DNA from: Phallusia mammillata
Lineage: Eukaryota; Chordata; Ascidiacea; Phlebobranchia; Ascidiidae
Length of the DNA stretch: 64,000 bases
Assembly (NCBI GenBank): GCA_003260075.1
Contig: QLIY01000015.1
Coordinates: 341,724 to 405,723, forward strand
Direction of reading: 5' to 3'
Part shown: in pieces, positions 1 to 15,400 of the stretch
Layout: the number at the start of each line of letters is the position of its first letter
Position numbering within the stretch: the first letter of the stretch is position 1
Program-made: the position numbers and the translations under genes
The notes under the pieces: generated by a model
Databases searched by the model: none
What the model was told of the DNA's origin: nothing
Seen by the model: only the letters and a program-made list of their open reading frames with translations

Positions 1-363
1 AGTTAGGAAAAGGCATGAGGTTTATATGAAGGGGCAAACTAGATTGACCTGGTCTACTGTTTCAGCCTACAGAGGTTAAGTATTTTGCCTACAAATGTGT
101 TGAAATGTAAGCAGTTTTGAAGTGGTTTATCCGTCTTTGATATTTCAACATTTTACTGCAATTTCTTTTCAACTGTGTTTGGTTGTCTTGGTCGGGAATC
201 TGTGTGCGCCTTTAGCACATATTTGCAACTTGTTTAATGAACCATTTGGTCTATAGCATATAAAAAAATTAAAACTTGCAAAAAAATTTAAACAACTGAT
301 TTTCATTCTCCTGCCCTAAACTATCTATAATAATGTAAACAGGACGTTGTGAACAAGAAGTAC

Positions 364-445
364 CTGTATGTGTTGACCGATATGATGACAGCAACTGTAG
401 CGAGAGATACGATTGAAATAACGATGGCTTCAATCACAGTTAGTC
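364..445 (-). CDS. Receptor exon 11: transmembrane helix
   Basis: Acceptor ttttatag|GA and donor AG|gtacttc bound 82 nt encoding LTVIEAIVISIVSLATVAVI and a short ISVNTYR tail. This is one uninterrupted hydrophobic stretch ending in a basic residue, as expected for the single-pass helix after the CGF juxtamembrane motif in exon 10. The next exons lie left of position 1. No exon is visible in 1-363. Confidence 0.88.
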
Positions 446-3400
446 CTATAAAAATGATTTGAACATCAGGTATTTAATATATTATTAAAGTGCACTGTTT
501 CAAAGCACAGAAGTTCACAACATTTGAAGGCTATTATTCTGTAACTTACTTTCTTTAATGCATTTCTTTCCGTTAAATCCACACTTAGGAACATCTTTTG
601 GCACAGTTCCAGAAGGCCAGTGAGCTGATTTACCAGGTAGTTCGCTGTAGCGCCCTTTAGTGGCGTCGTAAATGCCGATTTCAGTGAAGATATCTATGAA
701 ATCAAATCACAAATTAAGAAACTCTTTTTGTGTTTTTGTTAATAAGCCGGTATTCTTAAGGGTTCAGTAACCAGATAAAATGGTAAAGTAACACGACGAT
801 ATTCATTGAAAACGATTTGGCCGCAACGCATTCGCCATCTACGGTACCTGATAAGGCCCACTGCATATATTTTTATGCATGATTAAAAGGATTCAGATCT
901 AATTCGTTTTTGAAATTGCATCGTACTTACAACAATTTAAAAAGATTGCAACCTGTTCGTTCTGTATAATATTTCTGTAGTAGGTAACACTAAATGAGTG
1001 AACTGTTACACCACCAGCAGGTATATTGTAACGTCCCAACGTTGCGCAACTATTTCAGACTGGTGAATCTTTCAGCTGAATTGTTCTGCTACGATGTTTT
1101 TCACCACCCTAACTTAAGTCAACTTAAATGTTGTATAACGTGTTGTTTTTACTCACCTTGCTTCGGGTCGTAACCCATGATTGAAAAATCAAAGAGGCGA
1201 TCACCAACTTTATCCATCACAATTTTCCCAGTTACACCTGCAATAACAAATTACGTTCGTGCGTTTACATCAAATGTAATTGAACGTTTCGCCCAACTCC
1301 GAATACATATATATATAAATGCTTTCGAAGAAACAGAATTAGTCGATAAACTGCATGGAATATTTATACTTCGCCTAACTGGCAACTTCAGTTCCCATGA
1401 TGGGGGGGGGGTGCCCAACTCCGAATACACACACACATATATATATATATACCGTCGGAATATATGTAAGTTATATTATAATGTCCTACAGTGTGTAATA
1501 TTTAAATTTTCTTCGTGTTTTTGCATACTCTGGTGCATTTTGAAAAAAAAAAAACATTTTAAGAAACTGTCAAACAAACGTTTTGGAATTACTTTTTTTT
1601 TTTTGGGGGGGGACAATTGTAAAGATTTTTTTCGACCAATTTCTCAAAGATAGTTTTAACCTAGGGAATGAAAAATGCTTTCCAAGTAACAGAATCAGTC
1701 AATAAATTACATGGAATATTTATACTTCGCCTAACTGGCAACTTCAGTTCCCATGATTTGTTGTCATAAACAGTGATCGTCAATGACCATGCTGCCTGTT
1801 GGAGGGCCTGTTATTGCTCAGTGTAATCACTCTTTCACCCTAAAGCCAATAATCTTAAAAGAAAAATCCAAAAAATAAACCCCAGGTAATCAACCAAAAC
1901 ATGTCTTCCTATTTCCACACAAAACTGGCAAGCAGATAAATTTTGTATTGCATAACCGTCTCCAACCTATCCTTAGCAAATCGTTTTCACAGATTTTTCG
2001 ATTACAGCAACGTCTGTCAGGAGCTAGCGATACGGATCAGTAAAAACAGAACAAAGTTCGATTTGTGTTTGCCACACCACATATCTGTTAGCGAGAAGTT
2101 TTTTAAACATTCCCAGTCTTAACGCTTTCGCCTGAAATCTACACATAACAACATTATATCGTAAACTATGTGTGTGTTCTTAGAAAAGCTGCGTTTGTTT
2201 GTTAAATTAATAACATGACAATATTATGATTTTATGCGTTACCTCGTAGTTGATTGTTGTTATGTAAGTGTATGACTGATTTACACAGAAATTATTACAG
2301 TTTGATTTCGAAAAAAACGAGTCACATCATGATGTAATGATTTTGTAGACCTTGGCCTATAATTTATTACCGTTATGTGGTCAAATTGCTATGTTAATCA
2401 CTTGACCAATTGTGGTTGCTCAACAGCTAAAGCTATTGAGAATTTTCTCATGGTTTGACATTACCTATATACAAGTGCCAACATATAGGTCAAATACATT
2501 TTTTCACAAAATATGCCAACTACAAATTAATATAACGAGATTATATGGATATCAGTAAGGCATGTGCATTAATTTGCCGTGAATGCATAACAAATAACCT
2601 GTAGAGCAACAAACACAGAGAGATTAACCTAGATTACTGCCAACTTAGCCTGAATTGAAAGCCTGCATTAACATGTGGTCCCGTACCAATGCAATTAAAT
2701 CAGCATAATCGTTGGCTTACAGCCTGGATTGAAAGCTTACTAACAAACAGGGTAGAAAGGTATTTTGTGGTGTTTCCGTGCGTTATAAGGGCCAGGCAGT
2801 AAGGCTGCTTACATGGTATGTTAAAGCGTGTTCCTAAGCGAGTTTCGTCAACTCTAACGTGTCAAATGTATTAAACAAATGTCTTAGATGAAAATTAGCA
2901 CAAGGAAGGATACAAAACAGTAATTGCCGAAACGTATGTATGATGGAACACTATATACGGATCTGTTCATACGTTTAATGGTGAAAATAACGGCCCAAAT
3001 AGACGTAAAAAGCGACATGCATGTATGATGTTATCTGTATACACAAGTTATCTGGCAGTTATGTTTTTAATTAAATTACCTTTTGCGGGTATAGTGTTTC
3101 TAAAATGATACAAAAACTTTTTAAAAAGACAAAAACACCACAAACAAACTACAAATTTAAAGATGTTATCCCCTTGTTTGAAACGTTTTCAATCGAAAAT
3201 GTTGGTGTTGTTTTTACACAGTTGTTAAGTTTTTATAAAGTATCGATGTGGGTCAAAGAAAACGAATTTAACTGTTTTCAAAAGTACGAATGACGTAAAT
3301 CGTTATTCAGGTCAAGAAAATAGTATTAATCCCGCAAAACGACCTGACTTTGATCTGAGTTTGTCCCTTGCCTGACACAGTCTGCGAAAACAAACATCTC

Positions 3401-6400
3401 ATGTAGGAATTGACAGGTTACATAGGTTTGCGTTTAATCCTATTGTTTGTTTTGTTTCTGGCGTAAAATGCAGTCAATTGGCGCTTTGCCTGTTTGTGTG
3501 AGGGCAAAAAGCTAGACTTCGATTTTTCGTTGACTATGAAGCTATTGAAATGTTTAAATCGATTCAAAAAGGGCAATTTAGTTGCGTTGTGTAAAGGGTT
3601 GTGTGGAGAAAAGACTCTTTTAGGGAAAAAAACTAGTTGGTACAACATGATTTCTTGGAACGACAACATCTATTCAGTTACACAGATAATAGCAAATTTT
3701 CGAGTAAATCTGAAAATTTGACCTTGACCTTCTACAGAAAGACTTAAACATGGAAAATACTGTAACATATATATGCTCTGAGGGCTTGGCCTATAACGAA
3801 AAAGTCAAATAAGAACAGCTAAAATAACTTTGCAAAATACTTAAGTGTTTGTTTTCCTGTCCATAAGCCATCATAAAAACAGTTTGACTAAGAAATGATT
3901 CAACTTAAAGTGGGTTTACTATATCAGAAACGTGCTTGTTTTGGAGCAAAGTGCAATACAGTGTGTAATACATTCTCATCTAAATGGAGGAGCGCCGTGC
4001 ATCTCTCCGTCACGTTCAGATGAGCGCGGCGCTAAAAATACGGATAAGGTAATGGTTGTGATTGAAGCCCAACCCATCGAGTTTCTACTAATCGTTTATT
4101 GATCCTTCGTACTAAAGCACGAACTTTACTACTAAAAATCATCAAACCTGTAAGCAGGATTTAGGCGTCCCACCTGACTGGGTAACACGAAACAAGTGTC
4201 AATCAAAAAACGTGATGCTAGCGCGCCTTTTAACGGATAAATATTTGATTGTGTTGACACGGTGTTTGATCCCAGCACAGCTTGGGACGGTTATATACGA
4301 AATATTGCTTGAGAATTTCGTGAGCACCAATTTGGCATTATACGTGATGTGGGTCAGACTGATGGGTAATTTATGGGCGCAATTGCTGTTCTCTTTGCAA
4401 GATCATGCCACGAATGTGGTGTTGACTTTTCGCGAACGAAATTACCCTTTATTTTAAAACTGTTTGCTTGGAGGGTTTTGGATCAGGCATAAAGAGCCCC
4501 TTCGGTAATTTAAATACATGGATTTTGTTTAAAAAAACATATTTTTTTAAAATTTAGGGGATTCGTATTCTAGCATGCATATTTGTTTTTAATATAGACC
4601 GCTTTCGGGATCCAAATGTGATTCTCAGAAGGGCTAAAAAGTGTTTCCACTAAAATCCGACCTTTGGTTTAAATACGGTGAAACACATTAGGTATTAAAC
4701 CCAGAATCCCAACAACATTTTGATTTCCAATTCTTACCATTAAAGGTTTTTCCTACAATGTATTCCTTCATAAGGAAAGTCCCGTTCGGGAAAATAGCTT
4801 GTTCTTTTCCTGAGGAGCATGGACGGTTGCTTACACGCGATTTTTCCGAAGTTGAAACGTTGACTGCAAGACTTTGGTTGAGCACGTGCGCCACCATCAG
4901 GAGAGAATCGTGAAAATAAGCGGGAAACTGATTTTTCTGCATAGAAATCGTAAAGTGTTTTGATGTGCCAAAGCCTAGATTTTTGTCAAGCAATTCTTGT
5001 CTATTGGTATATAGATATTTTCAATAGATTTAATTAAGTTATTCTTGAAGAAAATGGTCAAAACACTTCTACTTGTTGAGGCGGGGAGGGGCCCTCTACA
5101 TTTGTAAAAAAAAACTTCTACTTCTATAACGTAAGAAAAATATATGCACGTTTTATTTCTACAAACTAGTATCATTTGAAATCACGTATTTGCAGAATAT
5201 AACAAATTAAATTTTGGTTTACCTGGAAGTACTCATCAACGCTATCTGCTCCATACATTCTTTGTTGTTTTTCAGTGAGAAATTTGGCCACGTTTTTCGA
5301 AAGTTCAGCATCCAAGGAACTGTCTAGGTCCCTGAAAGTCGAGTTTGAAAATTAAAAAATGGATTTAAACGCAATTTTCTGCACAAAGAAATCAACCAAT
5401 ATAACGCATTATAGGGACGAAAAAGGGTTATAACTTATATTTGTTGAAACGCACTGATTAATTATTTTTTTATTTGGGGGGGGGGATGGATTTAAACGCA
5501 ATTTTCTGCACAAGCAATCAACCAATATAACGCATTATAGGGACGAAAAAGGATTATAACTTATATTTGTTGAAACGCACTGATTAATTATTTTTTTATT
5601 TTCAGTTATCGTTTGATACTTAAAAGATTCTGAATTCTGAATATCCCTGATTTGTGTTTTTTACCTTCCCAGTCTGGTTTTAAGGTTTTCCACAAAATTC
5701 GTGTACTCCTCAGAATGCGGTTGCTTCAGTGTGATGATCAGGGCGCTCTTTAACGCCTTTTTCATGCTCTCGTCCTGCAAACGTAAATCACAAATATCAA
5801 TATTTTGAGTTCAGTAGTTGTACTATAGCAGTTATGTACTGTAGAGATTTAGTGGTTAGCCCTTATATCCGTTTCTCCAAAACACTTGTTATTTGTCAGT
5901 GTGAAAACTGAAGGGAAGGTGCACCCCTAGCTTGAACGTATCATGAACTTTTCGTTGGTTGACTGACAGCAATTGTGAAATAAAATGGAGTATGGCAGTG
6001 AAATACCGAAGAAGGATTTGCAAAGTGGACTTGCGAACCCTGAGCTGTCGCACTGGGCTGTGAGCCGCTGTCACAACAAGTCAAGATGTCGTACATGCGT
6101 CATGCCGCCGCTAAGCTTATAGTGTGAGAGGAAAAACTCGCATGGTTGGAGTCACAACTAACAGGGCAAATTTATTTGTTCTGCGGCCGAGGCTTGTCGC
6201 ACGGGGGGGGGGGGCTTATAGTGTGAGAAGAAAAACTCGCATGGTTGGAGTCACCAACTAACAGGGCAAATTTGTTTGTTCTGCGGCCGAGGCTTGTCGC
6301 ACGTCGCGTCGCGTACCGCTTGTCGCCTGCGTCAATCAAGAAGGTTCCAGAAAGTGCAAAATATCTCTGCGCCTTTTGCGAGTAATTTTCGCAGGAAAAA

Positions 6401-9400
6401 TCGCAAGTCACTGCCCGACGGACCGGCTAATTGGTCATAATGTCCAGTTGCTTGCCTAAGGCGCTCAATCGAGGTAAAGGGAAAATAAACAGAGTTTGTT
6501 GTGGACGTTTGTCGCCCGACCGTTTCGCTGCGAATTTTAATTATCGCCATTGCCGGCGGCATATTGTGCTGCTCACCCCCTTTGCAGCACAACAACACAA
6601 AGGCATTCAAAACATTTGCAAGTAAAAGGTTGGCCGCATTAAGCCGTGGATGTTGATAGAGATTTCAATCTTCAATTTGGGAAGATTAGAGCCTCTGGCG
6701 GTTGGAATTAATTTATTTTCACAATATCTACAGTTATTGTTTATAGTTATGTTCAGCATTTGCAGCGAAAGAAATTTGGAAACGCTCCATAACTTGGCAA
6801 AAACAGCGCAAAGTTTAAACAATGCGCAAAACATGACACACGCTGTTTGGGGGGGGGGCTTTTCACAATATCTACAGTTATTGTTTATAGTTATGTTCAG
6901 CATCTGCAGCGAAAGAAATTTGGAAACGCTCCATAACTTGGCAGAAACAGCGCAAAGTTTAAACAATGCGCAAAACATGACACACGCTGTTTCATGTTGT
7001 CCAAATTAGCCTAAAGTAGCAATTTTTCACATTTTGGTTCAAATGCTTGGGCTTGCCAATAATCAACCAATTTTTGTGTTAGGTCTATCCTACGCATATT
7101 TTATTTAAAGCAACATTTCACCAAACGTTTAGTTACTGAAACTCAATCTCAAAAGCCGTTTCTCAAAGCGTTCGATCAAGCATTAAAATTGACCGATAGG
7201 ACCAATGCTTATGGACGTCAGTATCCAAAAACGGGTTGAGTAGTTGAATCCACTCTGAGCAGCTGGCCGGCTTTGGCTCCGGGCAAAGATAAATGCAGCG
7301 AATCGCTCACCGGTTAAATAAACTTTGGTCCTCTTGAGCGGTTCGTCCACAAAATGGGGTGAACGACGGAGACCGAATGACGCACGCACCGGATTAGCGT
7401 TGACTTGTCGCACGCAAGTCAGTCCTCGTGGTAAAGACTTGCTGCTAGACCACACTCTACGTTGTGAAGGGCTTGACACATCGTGGTGCCTTTCGCTGTA
7501 ATAATTTTCGCACGTGCCTAAGTAGCAATTATGGTTTGTTTACTAGCCCAGGACAGTGTGCGGTGGAAATTTTTTGGGACCTTTTCTGCTCCGTGTAGTA
7601 GCTGGACTGAACTGCACTTGGTATTTCGAGTCGGGTAGTCGGCCTAAGTTTGAAAAAAACAGACTTGATTCGGACCTGACTTCACACTTAGAATCATCTC
7701 TGCTGCAAATTCAAAAACTTTTGAGTCGGATTCAGGCTTTGCTTTTTTTAATGAGAAAACCAAAGTTTTGATCAAGATATGAGATCATGGGTTTGAATCA
7801 AATCTTGTCTTTTCCTTTTTTGTTTGAGCACAGAGCGTTGCTAGTTACAGCTTGCGTTTTACAGTAGCCCCTAAATTTGCAAATTTGCAGCAATGAACTT
7901 TCTGAAGCGATATTTGCATTCGCTTGGAAACTTTTCCTTTTTGTCGCTCGAAGTATTTGCAGCAATTCTGCATCGGCTTATCAAAGATAAAAACTTTTGA
8001 TTTCAGCACGTGCTGCGCGAGGGGGGGGGGAAATCCCAAAGCGATATTTGCATTCTCTTGGAAACGATTACCTTTTTTGCTCGATTTGCAGCAACTCTGC
8101 ATTCGGCTTATCAAAGATAAAAACTTTTGATTTCAGCACGTGCTGCGCGAAATTTTACTTAGCAAACTGTTTTGTATGCGAACATATCGTTTGTGGGTTA
8201 ATTTTGGGCGGGATTTTGATCAAGATGGCGCCTTGTCAACCAACAAACCGTTTTAAACTCGGCTTCCAAGAAATCACAAACGAACGCAAAGATGATAATC
8301 ATGAACGCAACCTGTTATTAGACTCCAAGAAGTTTTAATTTTACTTTTTTTCTGCAACTTGGAATTTATTTTAAGCGGAAAGAGATTATTTGAAAAGCTG
8401 TTAAAATTTTAGTTAGGATATTTTAAACACATTTATTTAAGAGTTAAGAGAGAATATCTTCCTTTTAAGCTCGGTTATACTTTAATTAAATCCTTTATAT
8501 CGCTGCTTTAAAAAAGAGTTGCGTGCAAAAACTTTTCAAATTTTTCTGGGCGTCCCCGAACTGGTCATCAAATTCTCAGTAGTCAGTAATTTTTCTTGGA
8601 AATTTTATCCGTTACTTTCAAAATTTCAAATAATCTTATGCAACAAAATATCGCATCCTGCAAGTCCGGATTAAGAGAGCTGAACTAATTCGAAAATCCT
8701 TAATTAACCTCCGATTGAATTCATTTTGCGCGAAAATATTCAATGATCTGGTCCGATGAAGTTGGTTATTTACCGTGATCGGTATCGTTCTCAGGCTAAG
8801 GAGCATTCCAACCCGGTCAAGAAGCTATTTTAGGCGCATTGCTGCTGGTGTAGATGCAAGTCACAAGGTGCTGCTTGAACCGTGAAATAACATGTAAAGC
8901 GTAACTGTTTGCAACATTTTGTGCACAAAATTTCGAAGTAATTTTTGTTTGTTGAAACATCAAAACCCTGATATGTGACGCATTTATGATTATTATGCAT
9001 ACTTATGTCATATACAAACCGCTATTTGGACGGTATAACCCTGATTGAAATGACTCGTAAAAAGGGACCCCAGAAATCCATATTAGATTATGAGTATCAA
9101 ATATATATAAGTATTGTATTCGAATCTCTAGTTTAGATTCCAATGAGGGTCCTATCTATATATGACTAGTCTTCGAAAGGGGGGCAGAAAGTGTCTTGCA
9201 TATATTTTGTACATTTTGTCTCCTAAAGGTTCCAATTAGAAGAATTTTTGAACAGATCAGTATATAAAGTATAAAGGTATACAGTATTACAACTAACAAG
9301 GTGATAAACAAAAAACAAACCTAAAACTCTAGACTTACCCTTGCTTTGGAACCGTTCGGTAAAATCCATTCCCACGGTCTAGGGCCGAGTTTGTTGTTGA

Positions 9401-12400
9401 GGTCAACCACGACGTAAGCGTAATCACCTGATTGGTGTTTATATTCATCGGCATGCTTCAAAAAGTCCCGGACCACTGCGTCGTGAGCACTGATGATCAA
9501 AACTGAAAAACGTAGACATTCATGGATAAAAATGTTAATCTAAGGTACAACATCAAAGTGGGTTATTAAGAATATATATTTAAAAATATTGTTTACAAAA
9601 ATATATTTAAAAAATTTTAAACGTAAGGTTTACCATGACCCCTGTTGATCAATAACTTACTACGGGTTGAGTTGAGTTTATTTCGTTTGGTGAAAGAACA
9701 GATAGCGATGCAATTGCGTTGAACAATCACCTAGTCGGAAATAGCTGCGCAACGTTGAAACATTATGGGGCGAATTAAAGTGAATGACACAATTGGTGGG
9801 TAATAAATAAACGCTATGGCATTTGCATAAAATTGATAACGCATATTTAGCTTAACGTTGTGTAACTTAGAAAACTGTCTTAAATAGTTGTACTGACACA
9901 AAAGTAATAATACGACGAAAAATATATGCACGTGTTTCGATAAGCGTTCCACAACCGACCAATTCCAATTTTCCTTTTGGGTGCGAAATTTCGAAACACA
10001 TTGCCGCAATTCGGCACCTTCATCATACGACACCAAATTGTCACGCACCAAGGCCAACGACAGACACGATTTCGACTCGAAAACAGTTTTAAACGATACC
10101 GCAGAGTACGAAAGTGACTCGTTTATTGATTGCTGCATTGGAGATGTCGCACGAGTCTGATATTTAACATGACATTCTGAGTTCTTTGCACGCGACATCT
10201 TGCTGCTGCCTACACGTGCTGAAGGCCACAAAAGTCAACCCAAGTCGCTTTTAAGGGATTATGTCGCGTCGTGTGACTCTGCAACCGATGCTATTTCAAT
10301 TGAGCCATTACAGTGGTATGAAGATAGCGTGTTGTGGTCTGATAGTTCATGTGCGCTTGGTCGGGCCGTTTAAGATGGCATTGCTTGATTTGGGTTGATT
10401 CTACGAACGTAACAGCTTGTTTTACAAGTCCCAACACGCGTGCATTTGATATTTCAACGTTTCAAGCCAAGATAAAATCTTATCCTTGCAGTTTATCTGG
10501 CCAGTGGGCGTCAGCCTTCAGGTTTTTGCTTTTGCCAAGTTGCCAAGTCGGTTTATTGCGAATATTTGGGCTCGACAAGACTCGCACGCAACCTTCGTGC
10601 GATTTATTGCGTTGCAGCCACAAATAATTGCCCGTTGATCAAGTTATCCGAGTTCAAGTCACCACGTGGCACCGTTTAATCTTTTTACATGTCACTTTAA
10701 AGGCGTGTTTTCTGGGTATGTTACATAACGCAAATGTACTGCGAATTGGTAACTTTCACGTTTTGCATTTAGAGTGCAAGGTTTATTTATACTGACAGCT
10801 GTCATGTACGCCCCGGAACGGCAGGAGTGCACGCACAATTACGGAAACGGGCATTGAGGAAATTTCCAGCAATTGTAAAGGCTTCACTATATTCCCATTA
10901 CCAAAATCGACTACAGTTTGGAACAACACAAAATAGTCATGATGTACTAAGCCAAAACTAAGCTGGCAAAATAAAAAATATACACGTTTTAACGTGCAAC
11001 AAAGAACAAAAAAAACCCAAGGCCCCTAGTTCAGAGTTATAAGTTGGGCCGGGATCAGGCTCCAATTTCAGGCCCGTTTACAACTCTGCCCAAGTTTATT
11101 CATTACATCACGAGTTCTTAGTCTAAGGCATTTTGTGTTGGACAAAAAATATATATCACATTGCTGTTAAATAGAAGTGTCGTAACGTTTTATTACGCTG
11201 TCCAACCGTGCATTAACAAATATGATGTAATGTTTCGCGTATTAAACGTACTAACCACTTAATAATAACAAATTTAGAGCTCTTCTGGGAATTGTATTTT
11301 TATACCAACGTTTTGACATCCTATACAGGTCGCCTTTATCAGGGTAAATAACACCGTGGACAGTGTCGCCTAATTTCTTTAACCCCTGGTGAATTCCAAC
11401 TCATGTTAGTTCAGTCCTTTAGTGATATCATACAACAACAAGTGAACTTGTGATGTGTCATGTACTACGGAAACGGCGGTTTAACCATGGGATGGGGGGG
11501 GGGTACAGTGTCGCCTAATTTCTTTAACCCCTGTTGAATTCCAACTCATGTTAGTTCAGTCCTTTAGTGATATCAAGAGGCACAGTAACAAGGTTATCGA
11601 GTTGGGCATCTTAAATTTGTTTTTGTGGTTTTTAATCGTCGTCGCGGACTAACAGGTTTTCCGTAGCTAGCGACCAACTGATGACAATGCTCTGCTGTGT
11701 AAAAGTCCTGCAACATGGAGGTTCAACCAGTTCGTTACGAAGTTTAGCGAATAGATCAGTGGTTCTTAAAAGATAGCCACACGACGATAACGGAAAAGTT
11801 ACTTTAAATAACTCGACTCCTAAATTGCAAAAAATGAATTTTTCCACATTTATATCAACAGTGTGCCCCGAAATTTTTGTAGGTGCACTTTAAAGAAAAA
11901 ACGTTTAAGAAACATTGAGATGGACAAACGTGTGCTTTGTAAAATGTCAAACTGGTCAAAAAAATTGCCTACAGTCCAATATAACTGTTGACGTTCTATG
12001 GATAAATAAATTGGCATGTACCGGTATAAAGGCTAACATGCTTTATTATCAACCGTTTTTCTAGTAATTCATGAAACAGAATGTTAATACAACTGAATTT
12101 CCATCTCAAAGTTAAATAATAAAGTGCAGATAAAGTTTCAGCCAGAAATCAAAGAACAATCGATTTTTGAAGTGTCTACCATCAATCTTACGCCCAATTC
12201 ATTAATCAGGTTTTATATCAAATAACGCAACAACGACCTACGTAGCTTAAAAGCGGTGATTACGAGAAGCCTAAATCACATTATTCCTGCAATCTTCAAC
12301 AAGGAGCGGTTGTATTTAAGGCTCGGGACGGTTGCAAACCCGGTTAATCTTCCTTCGACATTTTACAGCCTCGTAGCTGTCACAGATCGAGACAGGCCGT

Positions 12401-15400
12401 AACCAGCACCTATTAATTCACTGCATAGGCGTAATTTCGCTTCACCAGACCTGTTGAGATGATCGGCATCAAATTCGTGGAAGTCGTTTGCCGGTGGCAT
12501 TGGGTTGCTGTCAAGCTGGAATGTGATAAGGCAAGACCAATAGATGTCCGATGTTACGCAATTTCAAGACACTCACGAAAGCGTGGCGATAAACGTGGGA
12601 AAACGTATGGTTCAACACTTTAAAACAATTTGTTGGTGACAACTAAAAATGCCAAAACCTGCATTGCTATTATGTGTTATTTACAACATACTAGCTCTGT
12701 GGTATTTTTCGTTTTTAAGAAAATATTTGATTTTTGATGGCTTTTTTCCAATATGCCAAGGGAAAAATCTATATTTTCGGAGACCATTACGTTGAAAAAA
12801 AAAAGGACCATTGACAGTCAAATTAAGATGTTTTTAGATAAGGATCATAAAGAGATCTTTTTTTCCGTGCATTGTCTGTGAAAAAAGGCTATCTAATACG
12901 TTAAAGCAGAAAAAACGATTTTTCGGGATTTTTGGGTGACAAAACAAAATATTTACTGATTATTTGTAATGTATATGGCATAGGGTTAACAGGCAAGGGC
13001 CTTTGTGTCTGTGTATTGTATTGCGGTATTTGTTTTATGGAAAAGAGCGCCTTCCGAAGAGATACGGTGCTATCGATCAACTAAAAAAATTGTCACCAAC
13101 GCCCAGCGGCAGTTAAACGCACCGGGAGTAAGGCAGTGGATTACTGAAAACCAAAAACAAACAAACTTGCCTTAAAATCGTTTTAATCCTGATACTGCCA
13201 TATTTTCTAAGGCATTAAATCAGCAAGCAATACCAGTCTTAAAGTCCTTGCATTTCCACCTTAGAAAGCCCATCACCACACACACCTCAAAGATACACGA
13301 TTGCATGATGGAAAGGTTTGTGTAACTGGTGCAGAACGTTACGAGTGTTCAGTAGCAACAAGAAACGCCCAAAGGCGGAAAATAAACACTGGTGTTTTAA
13401 TCGGGGCTCGCCAATCCGCTGAACTCAAAGGTTGCTAGTGCATTAAACTTACTTTGAGTTTTAAATGCAGACTTCGTACCTCAATAACTGTATGCGCATA
13501 CAGATCATGATTCCTTTTTAAACTTTTAAATAAATCGTAGGCCATCATCTGTCTAACGAGCATATGTCGCATATGCCTAAGCATCTGGCGCCCTCCTGCG
13601 GGTAGCAGATATACGTTCATGCAAAAACTAAATGCAATGTTCGCATTTTTCTCTAGAAGTTTGTAGATCTAAAGTCGTCTCAAAACACGGGCTTATAGTA
13701 TCCTTAACCCAGTTGATGCTTTTTCTTACACTTTAGTTGTTGTGAAGTCTATGTAACATTTTACAAGGCAAACATAACTATTGTTGGTTAGGAACGATCT
13801 ATTTAATTAAACCTTGTCGCTGTAAATATTGAACAAATGACTTAAAACATTCAAGATGTTAGAAGTTGTTACAAAAACGATTTCTCTCTATGAAATTAAA
13901 ACCTATACAATATTTTGTTTACCTCATCATCTGTGCACATAAATTGTGTGAAAAATTGCATCAAAAACACTCTATAATTAGCACAAATGCAACAAAACAC
14001 TGTCTTCCGTTTTAGGGCATACAATCTAACCACTAGAAATCGTGCGCAAAAGGGCAGCGGATCGTTTGCGTTGAGGTGATATGAGTTGCTTTATCATATG
14101 CCTTGAAAGGTCGGATTCCAAGATAAGGAATTTTCTTGCTGGAGTATCAACAATTGGGAAATTAGGCTCCGGACGTCGAATTTACGATGCAAACAGCCCC
14201 AGGGCGCCACGCTGATATAGCGGGATCATGAGTAAACTGATGATGTAATTTCAATTCTAGATGTAGAGTGTTATAACACTGTGCTGTGTGAAAAGTTTGG
14301 TACGAAAATTTTAGTTTTACTTGTAGTGAGTTGAAAAAAGTGTGTTTGCCTGTTGTAATTGGTTGCGGAAAGAAATGTTTGGTTGGTAAAACACACTATA
14401 GTTTTTTGCCACAAATTTTATTAGTTATTACCAAATCAGACAAGTAAAACCCGATTTAAAAAAAAGACTGAATTAGGCTCAAAAGTTGGTGAAATTGCGA
14501 CACAAATGATGCTGAGTGTAAAGTCAAGTCCGAATTAAACCTGTTTTAAATAACTTAAACCCTAACACGGCCGAAACCCGGTCCAAATTACAACTCTGTA
14601 GCAATCTACTTGCACAACCCACTAAAAACAGCGCACGAAACGTAAAAAACAAATTCATCTGGTTTTAATTTTGTGTGTTTGCGTCGTTCTGTGGTTCAAA
14701 GTTCTACGGAACAACTTGTCGTGGTCTAACCCCTACATCACGTTTAGTTTCTAATGCAACATACATATGCAGGAACTGTGCCGAGAAGCGAAAACCCAAA
14801 TCTCGTAGCCGGATATCGTGGCTTATCTAATCCTTGTTTCACCACAATGTTTTGCGTTTTATAAAATCGACCTTTAGAATGCGCAATTGCATCGAACACG
14901 TGGTAAACTGGAATTGACGTTGATTGAAAATTCCAGTGCTGTAATGATTACGGTTTAAAACGAATTTTCTGAACAATAAGACATGTAACGTTTGACGTCT
15001 ATTTGGGCAGTTATATTCGTAATTATCATTTTAAACAGATTCGAGTATAGGAGTCTACATGTGATTACATATATTAGAATGTAAATGCTGGAAGTGTTGA
15101 CAATAAAGCTTCTGTCTGTGCCACATTTAACAAGTCACGTTCAAGTCTAACGCAAACCCTGACATTTAGAAGAACCGTGTTTGAAAGTGAAAGCAAGCAC
15201 TATCTACTAACAAAACATTTTTCTATCGATAGCTTTAATGTTAACAACTTTGCACATTAGGACATCTGGCATCTCTAGAAACCTACCTTTTAGCGAATGC
15301 AAAAACAATCTATTATTATAGATTTCGGCAAGTGGATAGACCGTTGCATTGTTCGTTAGGCAATACATCATCCCAACACATTTGGAAAATAATTTCTCGC

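Larger units (their letters stand above)
446..9338 (-). other. Receptor introns 5 to 10, with repeats and assembly seams
   Basis: Apart from exons 6-10 no gene is supported. The stretch holds allelic overlaps around 1402-1411, 5476-5485, 6203-6214, 6849-6858 and 8021-8030, a CA/TA microsatellite at about 1428-1452, and one copy of a dispersed repeat (2957-3020). ORFs at 6172-7009 and 7183-7479 lie in locally GC-richer DNA but show no motif, partner exon or similarity that I recognise. Confidence 0.6.

Noticed and set aside
1595-1612. T run followed by 8 G as another gap seam
   Set aside because: Only eight G and no break in the flanking allele; it is natural low-complexity sequence inside the inserted block.
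1177-1653. 158-residue plus-strand ORF
   Set aside because: It runs antisense across receptor exon 9 and a 10-G seam.
4000-4040. GC-rich inverted repeat GCGCC...GGCGC as a regulatory hairpin
   Set aside because: Short stems, no neighbouring transcript, nothing beyond chance.
9731-10231. 166-residue minus-strand ORF in the receptor intron
   Set aside because: Its 3' part overlaps dispersed repeat R2 and no domain, signal or splice partner is visible.
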